Part shown: positions 44,584-53,202 of the stretch, piece after piece
How the letters are laid out: the number at the start of each line of letters is the position of its first letter
How positions within the stretch are numbered: position 1 is the first letter of the stretch
Assembly (NCBI GenBank): GCA_023394955.1
Contig: JAEWZY010000065.1
Coordinates: 25,467-89,466, forward strand
Reading direction: 5' to 3'
Length of the DNA: 64,000 nucleotides
DNA from: Bacillota bacterium
Lineage (GTDB): Bacteria; Bacillota; UBA4882; UBA8346
Program-made: the position numbers and the translations under genes
The notes under the pieces: generated by a model
Seen by the model: the letters and a program-made list of their open reading frames with translations, nothing else
Database searches by the model: none
Told to the model about the DNA's origin: nothing

Positions 44584-45258
44584 ATGGGACAATTAACCGG
44601 GCCAAACAAGCAAAACCGCTTTCGCTTATCAATTATTATCTTGGTAGGATTGGTTTTATTAGGTATACTAACATTTGGATATATTTTAAAAAAGGAGACT
44701 GCCACAGTGGAACAACCCCAATTTGAGAAGTTCGCGTCCAATCCCCAAGTTATTCTAAAAACCTCCCTCGGTTCAATCACGTTAGAACTCTATCACGAAC
44801 AAGCCCCCATCACCGTTGCCAACTTTCTACGCTATGTTGATGAGCAGTTTTATGACGGCGCCATTTTTCACAGAGTGATCCCGGGTTTCATGATTCAAGG
44901 CGGCGGTTTTGACGAAGCTATGGATGAAAAAAAGACCGGCGCTTCCATTAAAAACGAAGCCGGAAACGGCTTGTCCAACCGGCGCGGCACAATCGCCATG
45001 GCCCGGACTTCAGTTGTAGACAGCGCTACTTCACAATTTTTCATCAATATTGTTGATAATGTCTTCTTGGATCACCGGAACGAATCGGCGGACGGTTATG
45101 GTTATTGTGTTTTCGGCCAAGTAATCGAGGGGTTGGAGGTTGCGGATAGGATTGGGAAGGTCCCCACCCGAAACTTAGGCTATTTTCAGGATGTCCCGCA
45201 AGAGCCGGTAATTATCATATCAGCCCGGCGAGTTAAAATAAATAATAAGACCGATTGA
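44584..45258 (+). CDS. Membrane-anchored cyclophilin-type peptidyl-prolyl isomerase
   Basis: A 224-residue protein. One N-terminal membrane helix (residues ~16-35) is followed by the cyclophilin domain from about residue 55: LKTSLGSITLELYHEQAP, FHRVIPGFMIQGGGFD, RGTIAMARTS and SATSQFFINIVDN with the catalytic FHR and QFF sites. It probably accelerates proline isomerisation in proteins outside the membrane. The ATG follows GGAG by 7 nt. It stands alone, and there are no export-machinery genes beside it. Confidence 0.92.
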   Translation: MGQLTGPNKQNRFRLSIIILVGLVLLGILTFGYILKKETATVEQPQFEKFASNPQVILKTSLGSITLELYHEQAPITVANFLRYVDEQFYDGAIFHRVIPGFMIQGGGFDEAMDEKKTGASIKNEAGNGLSNRRGTIAMARTSVVDSATSQFFINIVDNVFLDHRNESADGYGYCVFGQVIEGLEVADRIGKVPTRNLGYFQDVPQEPVIIISARRVKINNKTD

Positions 45259-45529
45259 TTTTAGGAGTAACTAATAAATTTAAAGTAGTAAAATTGCTCG
45301 GCTATGATGTCTACGTATAATTTCGGCAAAAATTAACCATAATGATAATGGCGGCGGCGGAAGCCAATCGTCGTATCTGTTGACACTCCTCCTTAATATG
45401 CGCCCATTAATTAAAGACTAATGTGTCGCTGGAGGGGTGAATCGCGACGGCGAAAACACGTCTGGTCCACCCATAGCGGCAAGGTACACAGGTGGTTTTC
45501 GTAAAAACATCAGCAGGCCGCCACATCTA
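45259..45529. other. Short gene-free stretch after the cyclophilin gene
   Basis: No gene or clear signal seen. The part at 45437-45530 is richer in G+C than its surroundings but has no recognisable coding pattern. Confidence 0.3.
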
Positions 45530-45868
45530 CTACCAAATAGCTACCCCATCCCTGATTACCTCTTGATAGACGGATTGCCCCGACCAAACCTCCCAGGTGT
45601 CTCTATCAAAGATCATCAACTTAAAATCAGTGCCGAAGGAGTCATTAATCCCGGCTATCAAATCCTTCATTGACTGCTTTTGATCCAAACTAACCTGTCC
45701 TTTGGTGATTACTAAAAGATCCGGATCGGAATCGTCGGTGGCCGCCTTTTTTACGCCGTTGCCGAACACCACTAACTCTTCAACATCAAAATCAGCGATG
45801 AAACGTTTTTGAATCTCCATCAGAGCTTTTTTAGCATTATCGGAAATGAATAAACTATTGATAGCCAT
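45530..45868 (-). CDS. Degenerate nucleotidyltransferase-like protein
   Basis: A 112-residue protein with the fold order of minimal nucleotidyltransferases: a helix (SDNAKKALMEIQKRF), a strand and turn VVFGNGVKKAATDDSDPDLLVI, then FGTDFKLMIFDRDTWEVW. In active members the turn is GSRARG followed by DxD; here the G-S is G-N and the second Arg side is changed (GNGVKKA), while DPD remains. It may be inactive or a substrate-binding relative. It is convergent to nothing nearby and sits downstream of the atp operon on the same strand, but with a terminator between. Confidence 0.55.
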   Translation of the reverse strand: MAINSLFISDNAKKALMEIQKRFIADFDVEELVVFGNGVKKAATDDSDPDLLVITKGQVSLDQKQSMKDLIAGINDSFGTDFKLMIFDRDTWEVWSGQSVYQEVIRDGVAIW

Positions 45869-45930
45869 TGCTCACACCTCTTATGTCGGTTTAAAGTTCG
45901 TTATACTAAGCAATGATGAATTCTCCGAAA

Positions 45931-45956
45931 AAAGTAAAAAACCTCTTGTAGAGGTC
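45931..45956 (-). terminator. Terminator of the ATP synthase operon
   Basis: ACCTCT (45941-45946) and AGAGGT (45950-45955) form a tight stem with a T run on the minus strand, about 45 nt past the atpC stop. Confidence 0.8.
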
Positions 45957-46002
45957 TTATATACCAGCAATTCCCGTTATTTACTCTTTCACGGCCCGCA
46001 TC

Positions 46003-46449
46003 TTACTCTTTTGGCCCTTGATATTTCTTGGCCACTTGCAGCCTGGTCAAGGCCCGTTGCAAATGAACCCGGGTCCTGGCGAAGCTGACTTTTTCGGCCA
46101 TTGGCCGGTAGAGTTCGGCTTCAGCCCGGCTTTTTTCAGCCAGGGCCCGCTGAACATCAATATGTTCGGCTAGCTCAGCTGCTTCAGCCAGGATAATTAC
46201 TTTATAAGGGGTGACTTCCATATACCCTTCGCTGACCGCCATATAATAGTTAACACCATCTTTCTTGTATCGGAGAACCCCTGTGTCTAAAATAGTCATC
46301 AAGCGGATATGCCGTGGCATAATCCCAATCATTCCCTGGATGGTAGGAGCCACCACGTATTCGACTTCCTCAGTCAATTCTACTTTAGTCGGGGTGACCA
46401 CTTCCAGTAATAGTTTATCCCTTTTTCTATCGCCGTTTGTCTCCACCAC
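46003..46449 (-). CDS. atpC: ATP synthase F1 subunit epsilon
   Basis: A 148-residue epsilon subunit: an N-terminal beta-sandwich (LLLEVVTPTKVELTEEVEYVVAPTIQG) and a C-terminal helical hairpin (RAEAELYRPMAEKVSFARTRVHLQ). It regulates ATP hydrolysis and connects gamma to the c-ring. The start is a GTG at 46449 inside the last codons of atpD; an AGGAGGTGA site in atpD precedes it by 6 nt, which supports translation coupled to atpD. Confidence 0.93.
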   Translation of the reverse strand: MVETNGDRKRDKLLLEVVTPTKVELTEEVEYVVAPTIQGMIGIMPRHIRLMTILDTGVLRYKKDGVNYYMAVSEGYMEVTPYKVIILAEAAELAEHIDVQRALAEKSRAEAELYRPMAEKVSFARTRVHLQRALTRLQVAKKYQGPKE

Positions 46450-47863
46450 CGGAAGTCACCTCCTGGAGCCGTTTGGCTTTTTCCGCCGCTTCTTCAATGG
46501 TCCCGACCATAAAGAAGGCTTCTTCCGGCAGATGATCGCGCTTGCCGTCTAAGATCTCCTTAAAGCCTTTAATACTTTCGACAAGAGGCACAAACTTACC
46601 GGGAATACCTGTGAAATTTTCGCCCACGAAGAACGGCTGCGACAGAAAACGTTGCAACCTTCGGGCCCTGGCGACAATAAGTTTGTCCTCATCACTCAAC
46701 TCATCCAGTCCCATGATCGCAATAATATCCTGTAATTCTTTATAGCGTTGTAAGGTCTCTTGGACTCCCCGGGCCACTTGATAATGTTCCTTACCCACAA
46801 AGGCCGGGGACAACAATCTTGAGGTCGATGACAACGGGTCTACCGCCGGGTAGATTCCCAGTTCGGCAATGCTCCGTTCCAGATTAGTGGTGGCGTCCAA
46901 ATGAGTGAAAGCAGTGGCCGGAGCAGGATCGGTATAATCGTCGGCCGGAACGTAAACGGCTTGGATCGAAGTAATCGATCCTTTCCCGGTCGAGGTGATC
47001 CTTTCCTGTAGAGCGCCCATTTCATTGGCTAAAGTCGGTTGATAACCAACCGCCGACGGTACCCTGCCCAAAAGGGCCGAAACTTCGGAACCGGCTTGGA
47101 CAAACCGAAAAATATTATCGATAAACAATAGCACATCTTGGCCCTTATAATCACGGAAATACTCAGCCATGGTCAACCCCGTCAACCCCACCCGGAGGCG
47201 CGCTCCAGGCGGTTCGTTCATCTGTCCGAAGACCAAAGCGGTCTTGGCGATTACTCCCGATTCCTTCATCTCAAGCCAGAGGTCATTGCCCTCCCTAGTC
47301 CGCTCACCTACTCCGGTGAAAACGGAAAACCCGCCGTGATGAGTGGCGACATTCCGGATTAATTCCATAATGATTACGGTTTTGCCCACTCCGGCCCCTC
47401 CAAATAAGCCCACTTTGCCGCCTTTGGGATATGGGGCTAGCAAATCGATGACTTTGATTCCAGTCTCCAAAATCTCTTGTTTAATGTTTTGTTCTTCAAA
47501 ACGCGGCGGTTTACGGTGGATCGGAAGCTTCAAATCAGCTTCTACTTTCGGCCCGCCATCAATGGGTTCACCCAGAACATTGAAAACCCGGCCTAGAGTC
47601 TGAGGGCCCACTGGGACCATAATCGGTTGATTACTACTGGCAACCTCCATTCCTCTGACTAACCCGTCGGTAGAATTTAAAGCCAAACAACGGACTCGGT
47701 TATTGCCTGAATGACTCATTACCTCAGCCACAACTTCTCGTTGGCCTTGGTTTTTAAGCTCCAACATTATTTTAACCACTGTATTAATAGCCGGGAGTTC
47801 TTCCGGTAAAAATTCCACATCCACTACCGGCCCGATTATTTGTACGATATGTCCAATAGCCAT
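46427..47863 (-). CDS. atpD: ATP synthase F1 subunit beta
   Basis: The 478-residue catalytic subunit. The P-loop GGAGVGKT (residues ~158-165) and the ALLGRVPSAVGYQPTLA and LSSTSRLLSP segments are normal. It makes ATP from ADP and phosphate in the rotary complex. A 23-nt overlap with atpC carries the ribosome site of that gene. It lies 32 nt after atpG. No unusual residues were noticed at the catalytic glutamate region (FTGVGERTREGNDL). Confidence 0.97.
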   Translation of the reverse strand: MAIGHIVQIIGPVVDVEFLPEELPAINTVVKIMLELKNQGQREVVAEVMSHSGNNRVRCLALNSTDGLVRGMEVASSNQPIMVPVGPQTLGRVFNVLGEPIDGGPKVEADLKLPIHRKPPRFEEQNIKQEILETGIKVIDLLAPYPKGGKVGLFGGAGVGKTVIIMELIRNVATHHGGFSVFTGVGERTREGNDLWLEMKESGVIAKTALVFGQMNEPPGARLRVGLTGLTMAEYFRDYKGQDVLLFIDNIFRFVQAGSEVSALLGRVPSAVGYQPTLANEMGALQERITSTGKGSITSIQAVYVPADDYTDPAPATAFTHLDATTNLERSIAELGIYPAVDPLSSTSRLLSPAFVGKEHYQVARGVQETLQRYKELQDIIAIMGLDELSDEDKLIVARARRLQRFLSQPFFVGENFTGIPGKFVPLVESIKGFKEILDGKRDHLPEEAFFMVGTIEEAAEKAKRLQEVTSGGGDKRR

Positions 47864-47895
47864 TCTATTCTCCTCTATTCGATCGCAATCAGCAT

Positions 47896-48765
47896 CTATT
47901 CCTTATTCAACACTTCGGCGCCGCCAACAATCTCCGTGATTTCCCTGGTGATCTGAGTTTGACGAATCCGGTTGAATTCCAGTTCATATTCTCCAATAAT
48001 CTCCGCGGCGTTATCGGAAGCGGCCGACATCGCCGCCATCCGCGCCCCAAGCTCACCAGCCTCGGTTTCCAAAAAGGCGCGGAAAATTTCACTTTCCAAA
48101 TAACGGGGGAGAATACTATCAAGCAACTTTTTGCGAGCCGGTTCAAAAATGAAAAGACCGCTTTCCTCTTTGACTCCGGCTTGGGCGGGATCAATGGGCA
48201 ATAGTTGAAAAGGCCGGGGTTTTTGAGACAAAGCCGAATAAAATTTGGAATAAAAAAGATAAATCCGATTAAACTGTTCCTCAGTGTACCAATGGATGAT
48301 TTCTTTACTAAGATCTCGGGCCATTCCAAAGGATACTCCGGCTACCGGTCCTTCAAAGCTTTTAAAAACCGGGACTTGTTTTTCTAAGAAACGGCGCCGG
48401 CCTTTTAACCCGATCAGATAGTAAGAGACATTACTCCGAGCGCAGAGTTTAGCGCCGAACTCTATCGCCCGGTCGGCGATCTCGTGGTGAAAATCCCCGG
48501 AAAGACCTTGATCCCCCGTAAAAACGATGATTAAATCCCTCAAATGGTAACAATGCCTTCGGAGCAATGGATTGAAAGACCAAGCCGTTAAAGCGGCCAG
48601 ATCCAAGGTGACCTCAGCCATCTTTCGGGCATAAGGCCGGGCAGATTCCAAACGGGCTTGGGCCTTTTTCAGACGCGCCGCAGCCACCATCTTCATGGCG
48701 GTAGTGATATGTTGAATATTCTTGGTGCTGGCAATCCGATCTTTTAACTCACGGCTGGTTCGCAT
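47896..48765 (-). CDS. atpG: ATP synthase F1 subunit gamma
   Basis: The 289-residue central stalk. N- and C-terminal coiled-coil helices (TSRELKDRIASTKNIQHITTAMKMVAAARLKKAQ and AAEIIGEYELEFNRIRQTQITREITEIVGGAEVL) enclose a Rossmann-like middle (IVFTGDQGLSGDFHHEI). It rotates inside the alpha-beta hexamer. Located 9 nt after atpA. Confidence 0.96.
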   Translation of the reverse strand: MRTSRELKDRIASTKNIQHITTAMKMVAAARLKKAQARLESARPYARKMAEVTLDLAALTAWSFNPLLRRHCYHLRDLIIVFTGDQGLSGDFHHEIADRAIEFGAKLCARSNVSYYLIGLKGRRRFLEKQVPVFKSFEGPVAGVSFGMARDLSKEIIHWYTEEQFNRIYLFYSKFYSALSQKPRPFQLLPIDPAQAGVKEESGLFIFEPARKKLLDSILPRYLESEIFRAFLETEAGELGARMAAMSAASDNAAEIIGEYELEFNRIRQTQITREITEIVGGAEVLNKE

Positions 48766-48774
48766 GTTTCATCC

Positions 48775-50304
48775 TTAAAAACTTAATTTATTCCCCCACC
48801 GTTCTTTAAAACGTATAATCAACTGTGCCAATTCCTCGGTCAAGACTTTATCCAAAAAACAGATCTCTTTTAAACGTTTATAGAACGGCTGGCCTTCGAT
48901 CTGCATGAAATGAAGGAAATCCTTTTCAAAACCGCGGATGACGTCAACCGGTATCTCATCTAAAAAACCTTGAGTCACTGTGAAGACTAATATTAATTGG
49001 TCTAAGATTGACATAGGTTGGTATTGATCCTGTTTAAGAATTTCAATGATCCGAACCCCCCGGTTTAAGCGGGCTTGGGTCGATTGATCAAGTTCCGCTC
49101 CAAACTGGGCAAAGGATTCCAATTCTCTAAATTGGGCCAAATCCAGCCTTAACCTCCCGGCGACTTGCTTAATCCCTTTGATCTGAGCATTTCCTCCGAC
49201 CCGGGAAACTGATAAGCCGACGCTGATAGCGGGACGAACTCCCCCGAAGAACAATTCGCTGCTCAAAATGAGCTGCCCATCGGTGATGGAAATGATATTC
49301 GTCGGAATATAAGCGGAAATGTCACCGGCCAAAGTCTCCACGATGGGGATAGCAGTCATCGAGCCGCCTCCATTGGCGTTATTCAATTTAGCCGCCCGTT
49401 CCAACAAACGGGAATGAAGGTAAAATATATCCCCGGGAAAAGCTTCCCGTCCGGGAGGACGCCTTAACAGCAAGGACATAGTCCGATAAGCGATTGCGTG
49501 TTTGGAAAGGTCGTCGTAGATTATTAAAACATCCTTTCCTTGCCACATAAAGAATTCGCCCATGGCGCACCCGGTAAAAGGGACCAAGTACTGCATGGAA
49601 GCTTGTTCATCGGCGTTGGCCGCGACTACGATCGTATAGAGCATTGCCCCCTTGCTCTCCAACACATGGACAGTTTGGGCTAATTTCGAAGTTTTCTGGC
49701 CGATTGAGACGTAAATACAGATCACTCCCGTATGGCTCTGATTGAGAATTGCATCGATGGCTATGGCAGTTTTCCCGGTCTGCCGATCACCGATGATCAA
49801 CTCCCGTTGGCCCCGACCGATTGGGATCATGGTATCAATGGCTTTAATGCCCGTGTGAAGCGGGACCTTTACCGGCGCACGGGCGGCGATTCCCGGAGCG
49901 TCGTTCTCTACCGGCCGGTAATCGTTGGTAATGATCGGTCCTTTGCCATCAATTGGTTGACCTAAAGCATTGACCACTCTGCCGATTAAACCCTCGCCAA
50001 CCGGGGCTTGAACCACCCGGCGGGTCCGGCGGACCAGATCCCCCTCTTTAATCAGGGTCTCATCGCCTAACAGCACGCAACCTACATTATCTTCTTCTAA
50101 ATTAAGGGCTAGGCCGTAGACTTTGTTGGGGAAAGCCAGCAACTCGCCCATCATGATTTTTTGAAGGCCGTAAATTCTAGCTATCCCGTCACCGACCTCA
50201 AGAACAGTCCCAGTCTCCTCCGCTTCCAAGTCCAAATGATAATTGGCAATCTGTTCCTTGATAGCCGAGACGATCTCCTCTGTGGCAAAACGCATCTTAT
50301 CCAT
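48775..50304 (-). CDS. atpA: ATP synthase F1 subunit alpha
   Basis: The 509-residue alpha subunit with P-loop GDRQTGKT (residues ~172-179) and the family segments PVGEGLIGRVVNALGQPIDGKGP, AYRTMSLLLRRPPGREAFPGD and PAISVGLSVSRVGG with the arginine finger. It binds regulatory nucleotide and shares the catalytic interface with beta. Transcribed after atpH, 31 nt apart. Confidence 0.97.
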   Translation of the reverse strand: MDKMRFATEEIVSAIKEQIANYHLDLEAEETGTVLEVGDGIARIYGLQKIMMGELLAFPNKVYGLALNLEEDNVGCVLLGDETLIKEGDLVRRTRRVVQAPVGEGLIGRVVNALGQPIDGKGPIITNDYRPVENDAPGIAARAPVKVPLHTGIKAIDTMIPIGRGQRELIIGDRQTGKTAIAIDAILNQSHTGVICIYVSIGQKTSKLAQTVHVLESKGAMLYTIVVAANADEQASMQYLVPFTGCAMGEFFMWQGKDVLIIYDDLSKHAIAYRTMSLLLRRPPGREAFPGDIFYLHSRLLERAAKLNNANGGGSMTAIPIVETLAGDISAYIPTNIISITDGQLILSSELFFGGVRPAISVGLSVSRVGGNAQIKGIKQVAGRLRLDLAQFRELESFAQFGAELDQSTQARLNRGVRIIEILKQDQYQPMSILDQLILVFTVTQGFLDEIPVDVIRGFEKDFLHFMQIEGQPFYKRLKEICFLDKVLTEELAQLIIRFKERWGNKLSF

Positions 50305-50335
50305 CCTTTTATGTCATTCGTGAAACTAAACAGTT

Positions 50336-50893
50336 TTAACCGATTCCGGTTGTTATCTGATCCATTAAAATCTCTTTAATTCTGGATAGTTGTTCACCCA
50401 AAGAACCGTCGTAGATCTTATCGCCGCGCTGAATGATAACTCCCCCCAATACATTGGGATTAACCCGGAATTCGGGGTAAATTTTTATTTGCCATATAGC
50501 TTCCAACTTATTCAGGAGCGACTTTTGTTCCGCCTCTGTCAGCGGTTGGGCTGAGATCAGGGTCACCGTCTCATAGCCCTGTTCCATAATGACAAGTTGA
50601 AGCACTGTCTCCATGATTTTGGTTAACAGGTCTTGGCGTCCCCGATCGACTATTAAATTTAAAAAATTCAAAAATTCTTGAGGTGTTCCGGGAGGAACTA
50701 TTTTTTGAAGCAAAACCTTTTTCCCCTCCGCGGGGAACTTAGGATGCCTCAGCAATAAAATCAATTCCCGGTCTTTAAAATAACTACCTAAAGTTTCTGC
50801 GGTTGCACGGGTTAGATCCAGTTGGTCCCGTTCCTTCATCAACTCCACCAAAGCTTTGGCGTAATTATGGACTGCCGGTGTGACCATTGTCAA
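50336..50893 (-). CDS. atpH: ATP synthase subunit delta
   Basis: The 185-residue peripheral-stalk subunit joins the b subunits to F1. It has the helical N-terminal domain (YAKALVELMKERDQ) and the C-terminal segment PLTEAEQKSLLNKLE, with NPNVLGGVIIQRGDKIYDGSLGEQL, typical for OSCP. The start overlaps atpF by 29 nt. A second ATG two codons in is also possible. Confidence 0.95.
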   Translation of the reverse strand: MTMVTPAVHNYAKALVELMKERDQLDLTRATAETLGSYFKDRELILLLRHPKFPAEGKKVLLQKIVPPGTPQEFLNFLNLIVDRGRQDLLTKIMETVLQLVIMEQGYETVTLISAQPLTEAEQKSLLNKLEAIWQIKIYPEFRVNPNVLGGVIIQRGDKIYDGSLGEQLSRIKEILMDQITTGIG

Positions 50894-51383
50894 ATGCTCC
50901 TCGGTTGATCTCTTCTAACACCCCGCGAATTAAGGCATCATTCAATTGAGAGGTTTTATTTTTTTCAAAGACTTTCTTCACGGATAGCAGGGCCAGTTCA
51001 ACCGCTTCTTCTTTCAGTTCCGACCTGGCGATTTGTTTGGCCCGTTCGATCTCGTTTTGGCTTCGTTGGCGCAATAGATCCGCCTCCCGCCTAGCTTGGG
51101 TAATTAACTCATTACGGAGCCGTTCAGCTTCATTACGGGCCCTTTCGATTATTTCATAAGCTTCAATATGGGATTCCTCCAGTTTTTCCCTGGCCTTCTC
51201 CCGCATTTGCTCGGCGTCTTGTTTGACCTTTTCCGCTTCGGCATAGTCATGAGCGATCTTATGGCGCCGTTCTTCCAGAATCCCTTGGATCGGCCGGTAT
51301 AAGAGTTTGACCAGGACATACATTAAGATGATAAAATTCACCATCATCACTAGGAATGTCCCGGAATTTAATGTAACCCCCAT
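50865..51383 (-). CDS. atpF: ATP synthase Fo subunit b
   Basis: A 172-residue peripheral-stalk protein: an N-terminal membrane helix (residues ~8-28) and a long charged helix (QGILEERRHKIAHDYAEAEK and further) ending in NEIERAKQIARSELKEEAVELAL. It dimerises and holds the stator. Family length and pattern are normal. It lies 40 nt after atpE. Confidence 0.95.
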   Translation of the reverse strand: MGVTLNSGTFLVMMVNFIILMYVLVKLLYRPIQGILEERRHKIAHDYAEAEKVKQDAEQMREKAREKLEESHIEAYEIIERARNEAERLRNELITQARREADLLRQRSQNEIERAKQIARSELKEEAVELALLSVKKVFEKNKTSQLNDALIRGVLEEINRGAFDNGHTGSP

Positions 51384-51422
51384 GGTAAGCCTCTCTTTCT
51401 CTTACTGCTTAAAAACAAATAT

Positions 51423-51659
51423 CTATCCCAGTCTTCCCAGCAGCATAAAAGCGATTACCACTGTGATAATAGGAATCGATTCCACCAGCCCGATGCCGAT
51501 TAACATCGCTCGAAAAAGACCTTGCTCCACCTCAGGTTGGCGGGCGATGCTCTCTAGGGCGGTAGACACTACTTTCGAGTCGGAGAAGGCAGCCGCAAAA
51601 CTAGAGCCGACGCAAATTGCTCCGATGACGATGATTGTTGCTAAAGTATTCCAGTCCAT
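51423..51659 (-). CDS. atpE: ATP synthase Fo subunit c, with two ion-site carboxylates
   Basis: The 78-residue hairpin forms the rotor ring. Helix 2 holds the ion carboxylate E60 in GIGLVESIPIITVV (ES pair, as in many Na+ rings). Helix 1 is unusual: the GxGxGxG-type packing motif reads S20-A22-A24-S26, and D27 stands exactly where Na+ rings have Gln (13 residues before the R of the RQPE loop). D27 plus E60 resembles the two-carboxylate site described for Fusobacterium nucleatum, though that one uses Glu. The Na+-ring Tyr position in helix 2 is Ile here. Ion choice thus remains open. It is 49 nt after atpB. Confidence 0.95.
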   Translation of the reverse strand: MDWNTLATIIVIGAICVGSSFAAAFSDSKVVSTALESIARQPEVEQGLFRAMLIGIGLVESIPIITVVIAFMLLGRLG

Positions 51660-51708
51660 TATCAGTACACCTCCAGATTTTAAAAGCCGAGATTAATATC
51701 TCAACTCA

Positions 51709-52392
51709 CTATTGTGTTTTGGCCGCTTCCGCCCCCGGATGGTCTTCCATAACCGTTACCCCGGTATAAGCCAGGCTAAGGATGGTAAAAATGTATGCCT
51801 GGATCACACCGATTACTACGCTCATTAACAACCATAAGCTAGGGACGACTACATGAAAAACATCAGTCAACTTTTCAATTAAAATTTCACCGGCGAAAAT
51901 ATTGCCGAAAAGCCGCAAGGCCAATGTTAACGGCCGGGTAAACAATTCCAGCAAATGAAGGGGTAGGAAGAAACAATTGGGTGATACAAAATGCTTCAAA
52001 TGCCCTACCAGCCCGTTCTCTTTAATACCAATATATTGCATCCAGATTATCACCAAAACCGAAAGCCCCAAAGTAACACTGACGTCCCTGGTAGGGGAGG
52101 CCAGCCCGGGGACTAACCCTAACATATTGGAGAATAAAATAAACAGGAATAAAGATCCGAAAAAATAGCTGTATCTGACCCCGTGCCGTCCCAAACTATC
52201 AACTACGATGTTATTGATAAACTCGACGGTTATTTCCAAAAGGCATTGCCACCGTCTCGGGATCCGGTCCAATTTCCAGGAAGCCGCCACAACCAATAGG
52301 ATAATGCTCCCCATTACCACCCAAGTCATAACGATAATCTTCGGTTCGAAGGTTAAACCCGCCCAGGTAATGATATCGGAGGTTTGTTCCAT
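51709..52392 (-). CDS. atpB: ATP synthase Fo subunit a
   Basis: The 227-residue stator membrane subunit has five or six helices. The essential Arg is in LFTRPLTLALRLFGNIFAGEIL (R of the ALRLFGN block), and the last helices hold the second ion channel (VIGVIQAYIFTILSLAYTGV). The sequence is somewhat shorter at the N-terminus than E. coli but normal for Firmicutes. It follows atpI by 77 nt. Confidence 0.95.
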   Translation of the reverse strand: MEQTSDIITWAGLTFEPKIIVMTWVVMGSIILLVVAASWKLDRIPRRWQCLLEITVEFINNIVVDSLGRHGVRYSYFFGSLFLFILFSNMLGLVPGLASPTRDVSVTLGLSVLVIIWMQYIGIKENGLVGHLKHFVSPNCFFLPLHLLELFTRPLTLALRLFGNIFAGEILIEKLTDVFHVVVPSLWLLMSVVIGVIQAYIFTILSLAYTGVTVMEDHPGAEAAKTQ

Positions 52393-52469
52393 ATTACTTA
52401 ATTCCTTTCGATTGCCTCAGTTTCAAGAAAATTAGCACGCTGATCATAAAATAAACCGGGCCGATTTAA

Positions 52470-52820
52470 TCATTCCCGATCTCCTTTGGGCCGATAGGTT
52501 GCAGCGGCCAACAAGGTCCAAACGGGAATGGTAATGATGAGCCCATGAAATAAAGGCTGGGCTGCAGGTATTAACCACCAAGAACCCGCCCTTAAAAAAA
52601 CAACTAGATTAATGATCCTAAAAAAAAATCCGGCGATAACCGCAGCCAACTTTAGACTGGTCCCGGTTTTGCGAAGTGCGCCGAATCGCAACCCTAAACC
52701 GGTGTAATCGGTAATTAAGACCGTCAGGCCCAAGATCAGGGCTCCGGTTACCCCTTTAAGATTAAAGCCAAACACTAAGGCTAAGTTAACGCCGGCTAAG
52801 GCGGTGAACCAATAATTCAT
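52470..52820 (-). CDS. atpI: ATP synthase subunit I (AtpI-like)
   Basis: A 116-residue membrane protein with four hydrophobic helices, in the position of AtpI, a helper in c-ring assembly. The start overlaps the preceding AtpZ gene by four bases (ATGA). Function is by location and topology; the sequence itself is divergent. Confidence 0.7.
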   Translation of the reverse strand: MNYWFTALAGVNLALVFGFNLKGVTGALILGLTVLITDYTGLGLRFGALRKTGTSLKLAAVIAGFFFRIINLVVFLRAGSWWLIPAAQPLFHGLIITIPVWTLLAAATYRPKGDRE

Positions 52821-53044
52821 TTCTTTCCAGCCCTGAAAGCGATGGCGAACATCTCATAGAGTCCGAGAAAGAGTCCGGTCAACACTCCGGTCAAGGACAT
52901 ATTAGACCAATGAAGTTCTTTTTCCAATAAACGTCCTAAAAAATACCCGCCTAATATCATCAGACCTAGATTGAGGCTTAAGGAGCCGTATACGGCCACC
53001 GCCCGCCATGTTTGGTCATTCTTTTTCCGACTGATCTGAATCAC
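52817..53044 (-). CDS. AtpZ-like small membrane protein
   Basis: A 75-residue protein with a basic N-terminus and two membrane helices (residues ~17-38 and ~50-70), with GLMILGGYFLGRLLEKELHW in between. This is the AtpZ/AtpQ-like element at the head of many atp operons; AtpZ is linked to Mg2+/Ca2+ uptake and assembly in alkaliphilic Bacillus. It is the first gene of the operon, with no clear promoter before it. Confidence 0.75.
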   Translation of the reverse strand: MIQISRKKNDQTWRAVAVYGSLSLNLGLMILGGYFLGRLLEKELHWSNMSLTGVLTGLFLGLYEMFAIAFRAGKK

Positions 53045-53165
53045 CCGCTATAAAATTAATTTACCGGTTCAAAATCAGCCGGTCTGATCTTGGTAAGAAA
53101 TATTTTAAGTAAACCAGTTTGGTTTAACCGATTCCCGGCCCACCGGCTCAAATAGCGCTTACCAG

Positions 53166-53195
53166 AAAACCCGGATTGCTTTCACCGGGTTTTTC
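53166..53195. terminator. Terminator between upp and the atp operon
   Basis: AAAACCCGG (53166-53174) and CCGGGTTTTT (53185-53194) make a stem with T runs at both ends. It is 8 nt past the upp stop, on the minus strand. Confidence 0.8.
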
Positions 53196-53202
53196 ATGTT
53201 GT

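Noticed and set aside
45437..45540. G+C-richer segment downstream of the nucleotidyltransferase-like gene
   Set aside because: Only a ~30-codon frame without a ribosome site.
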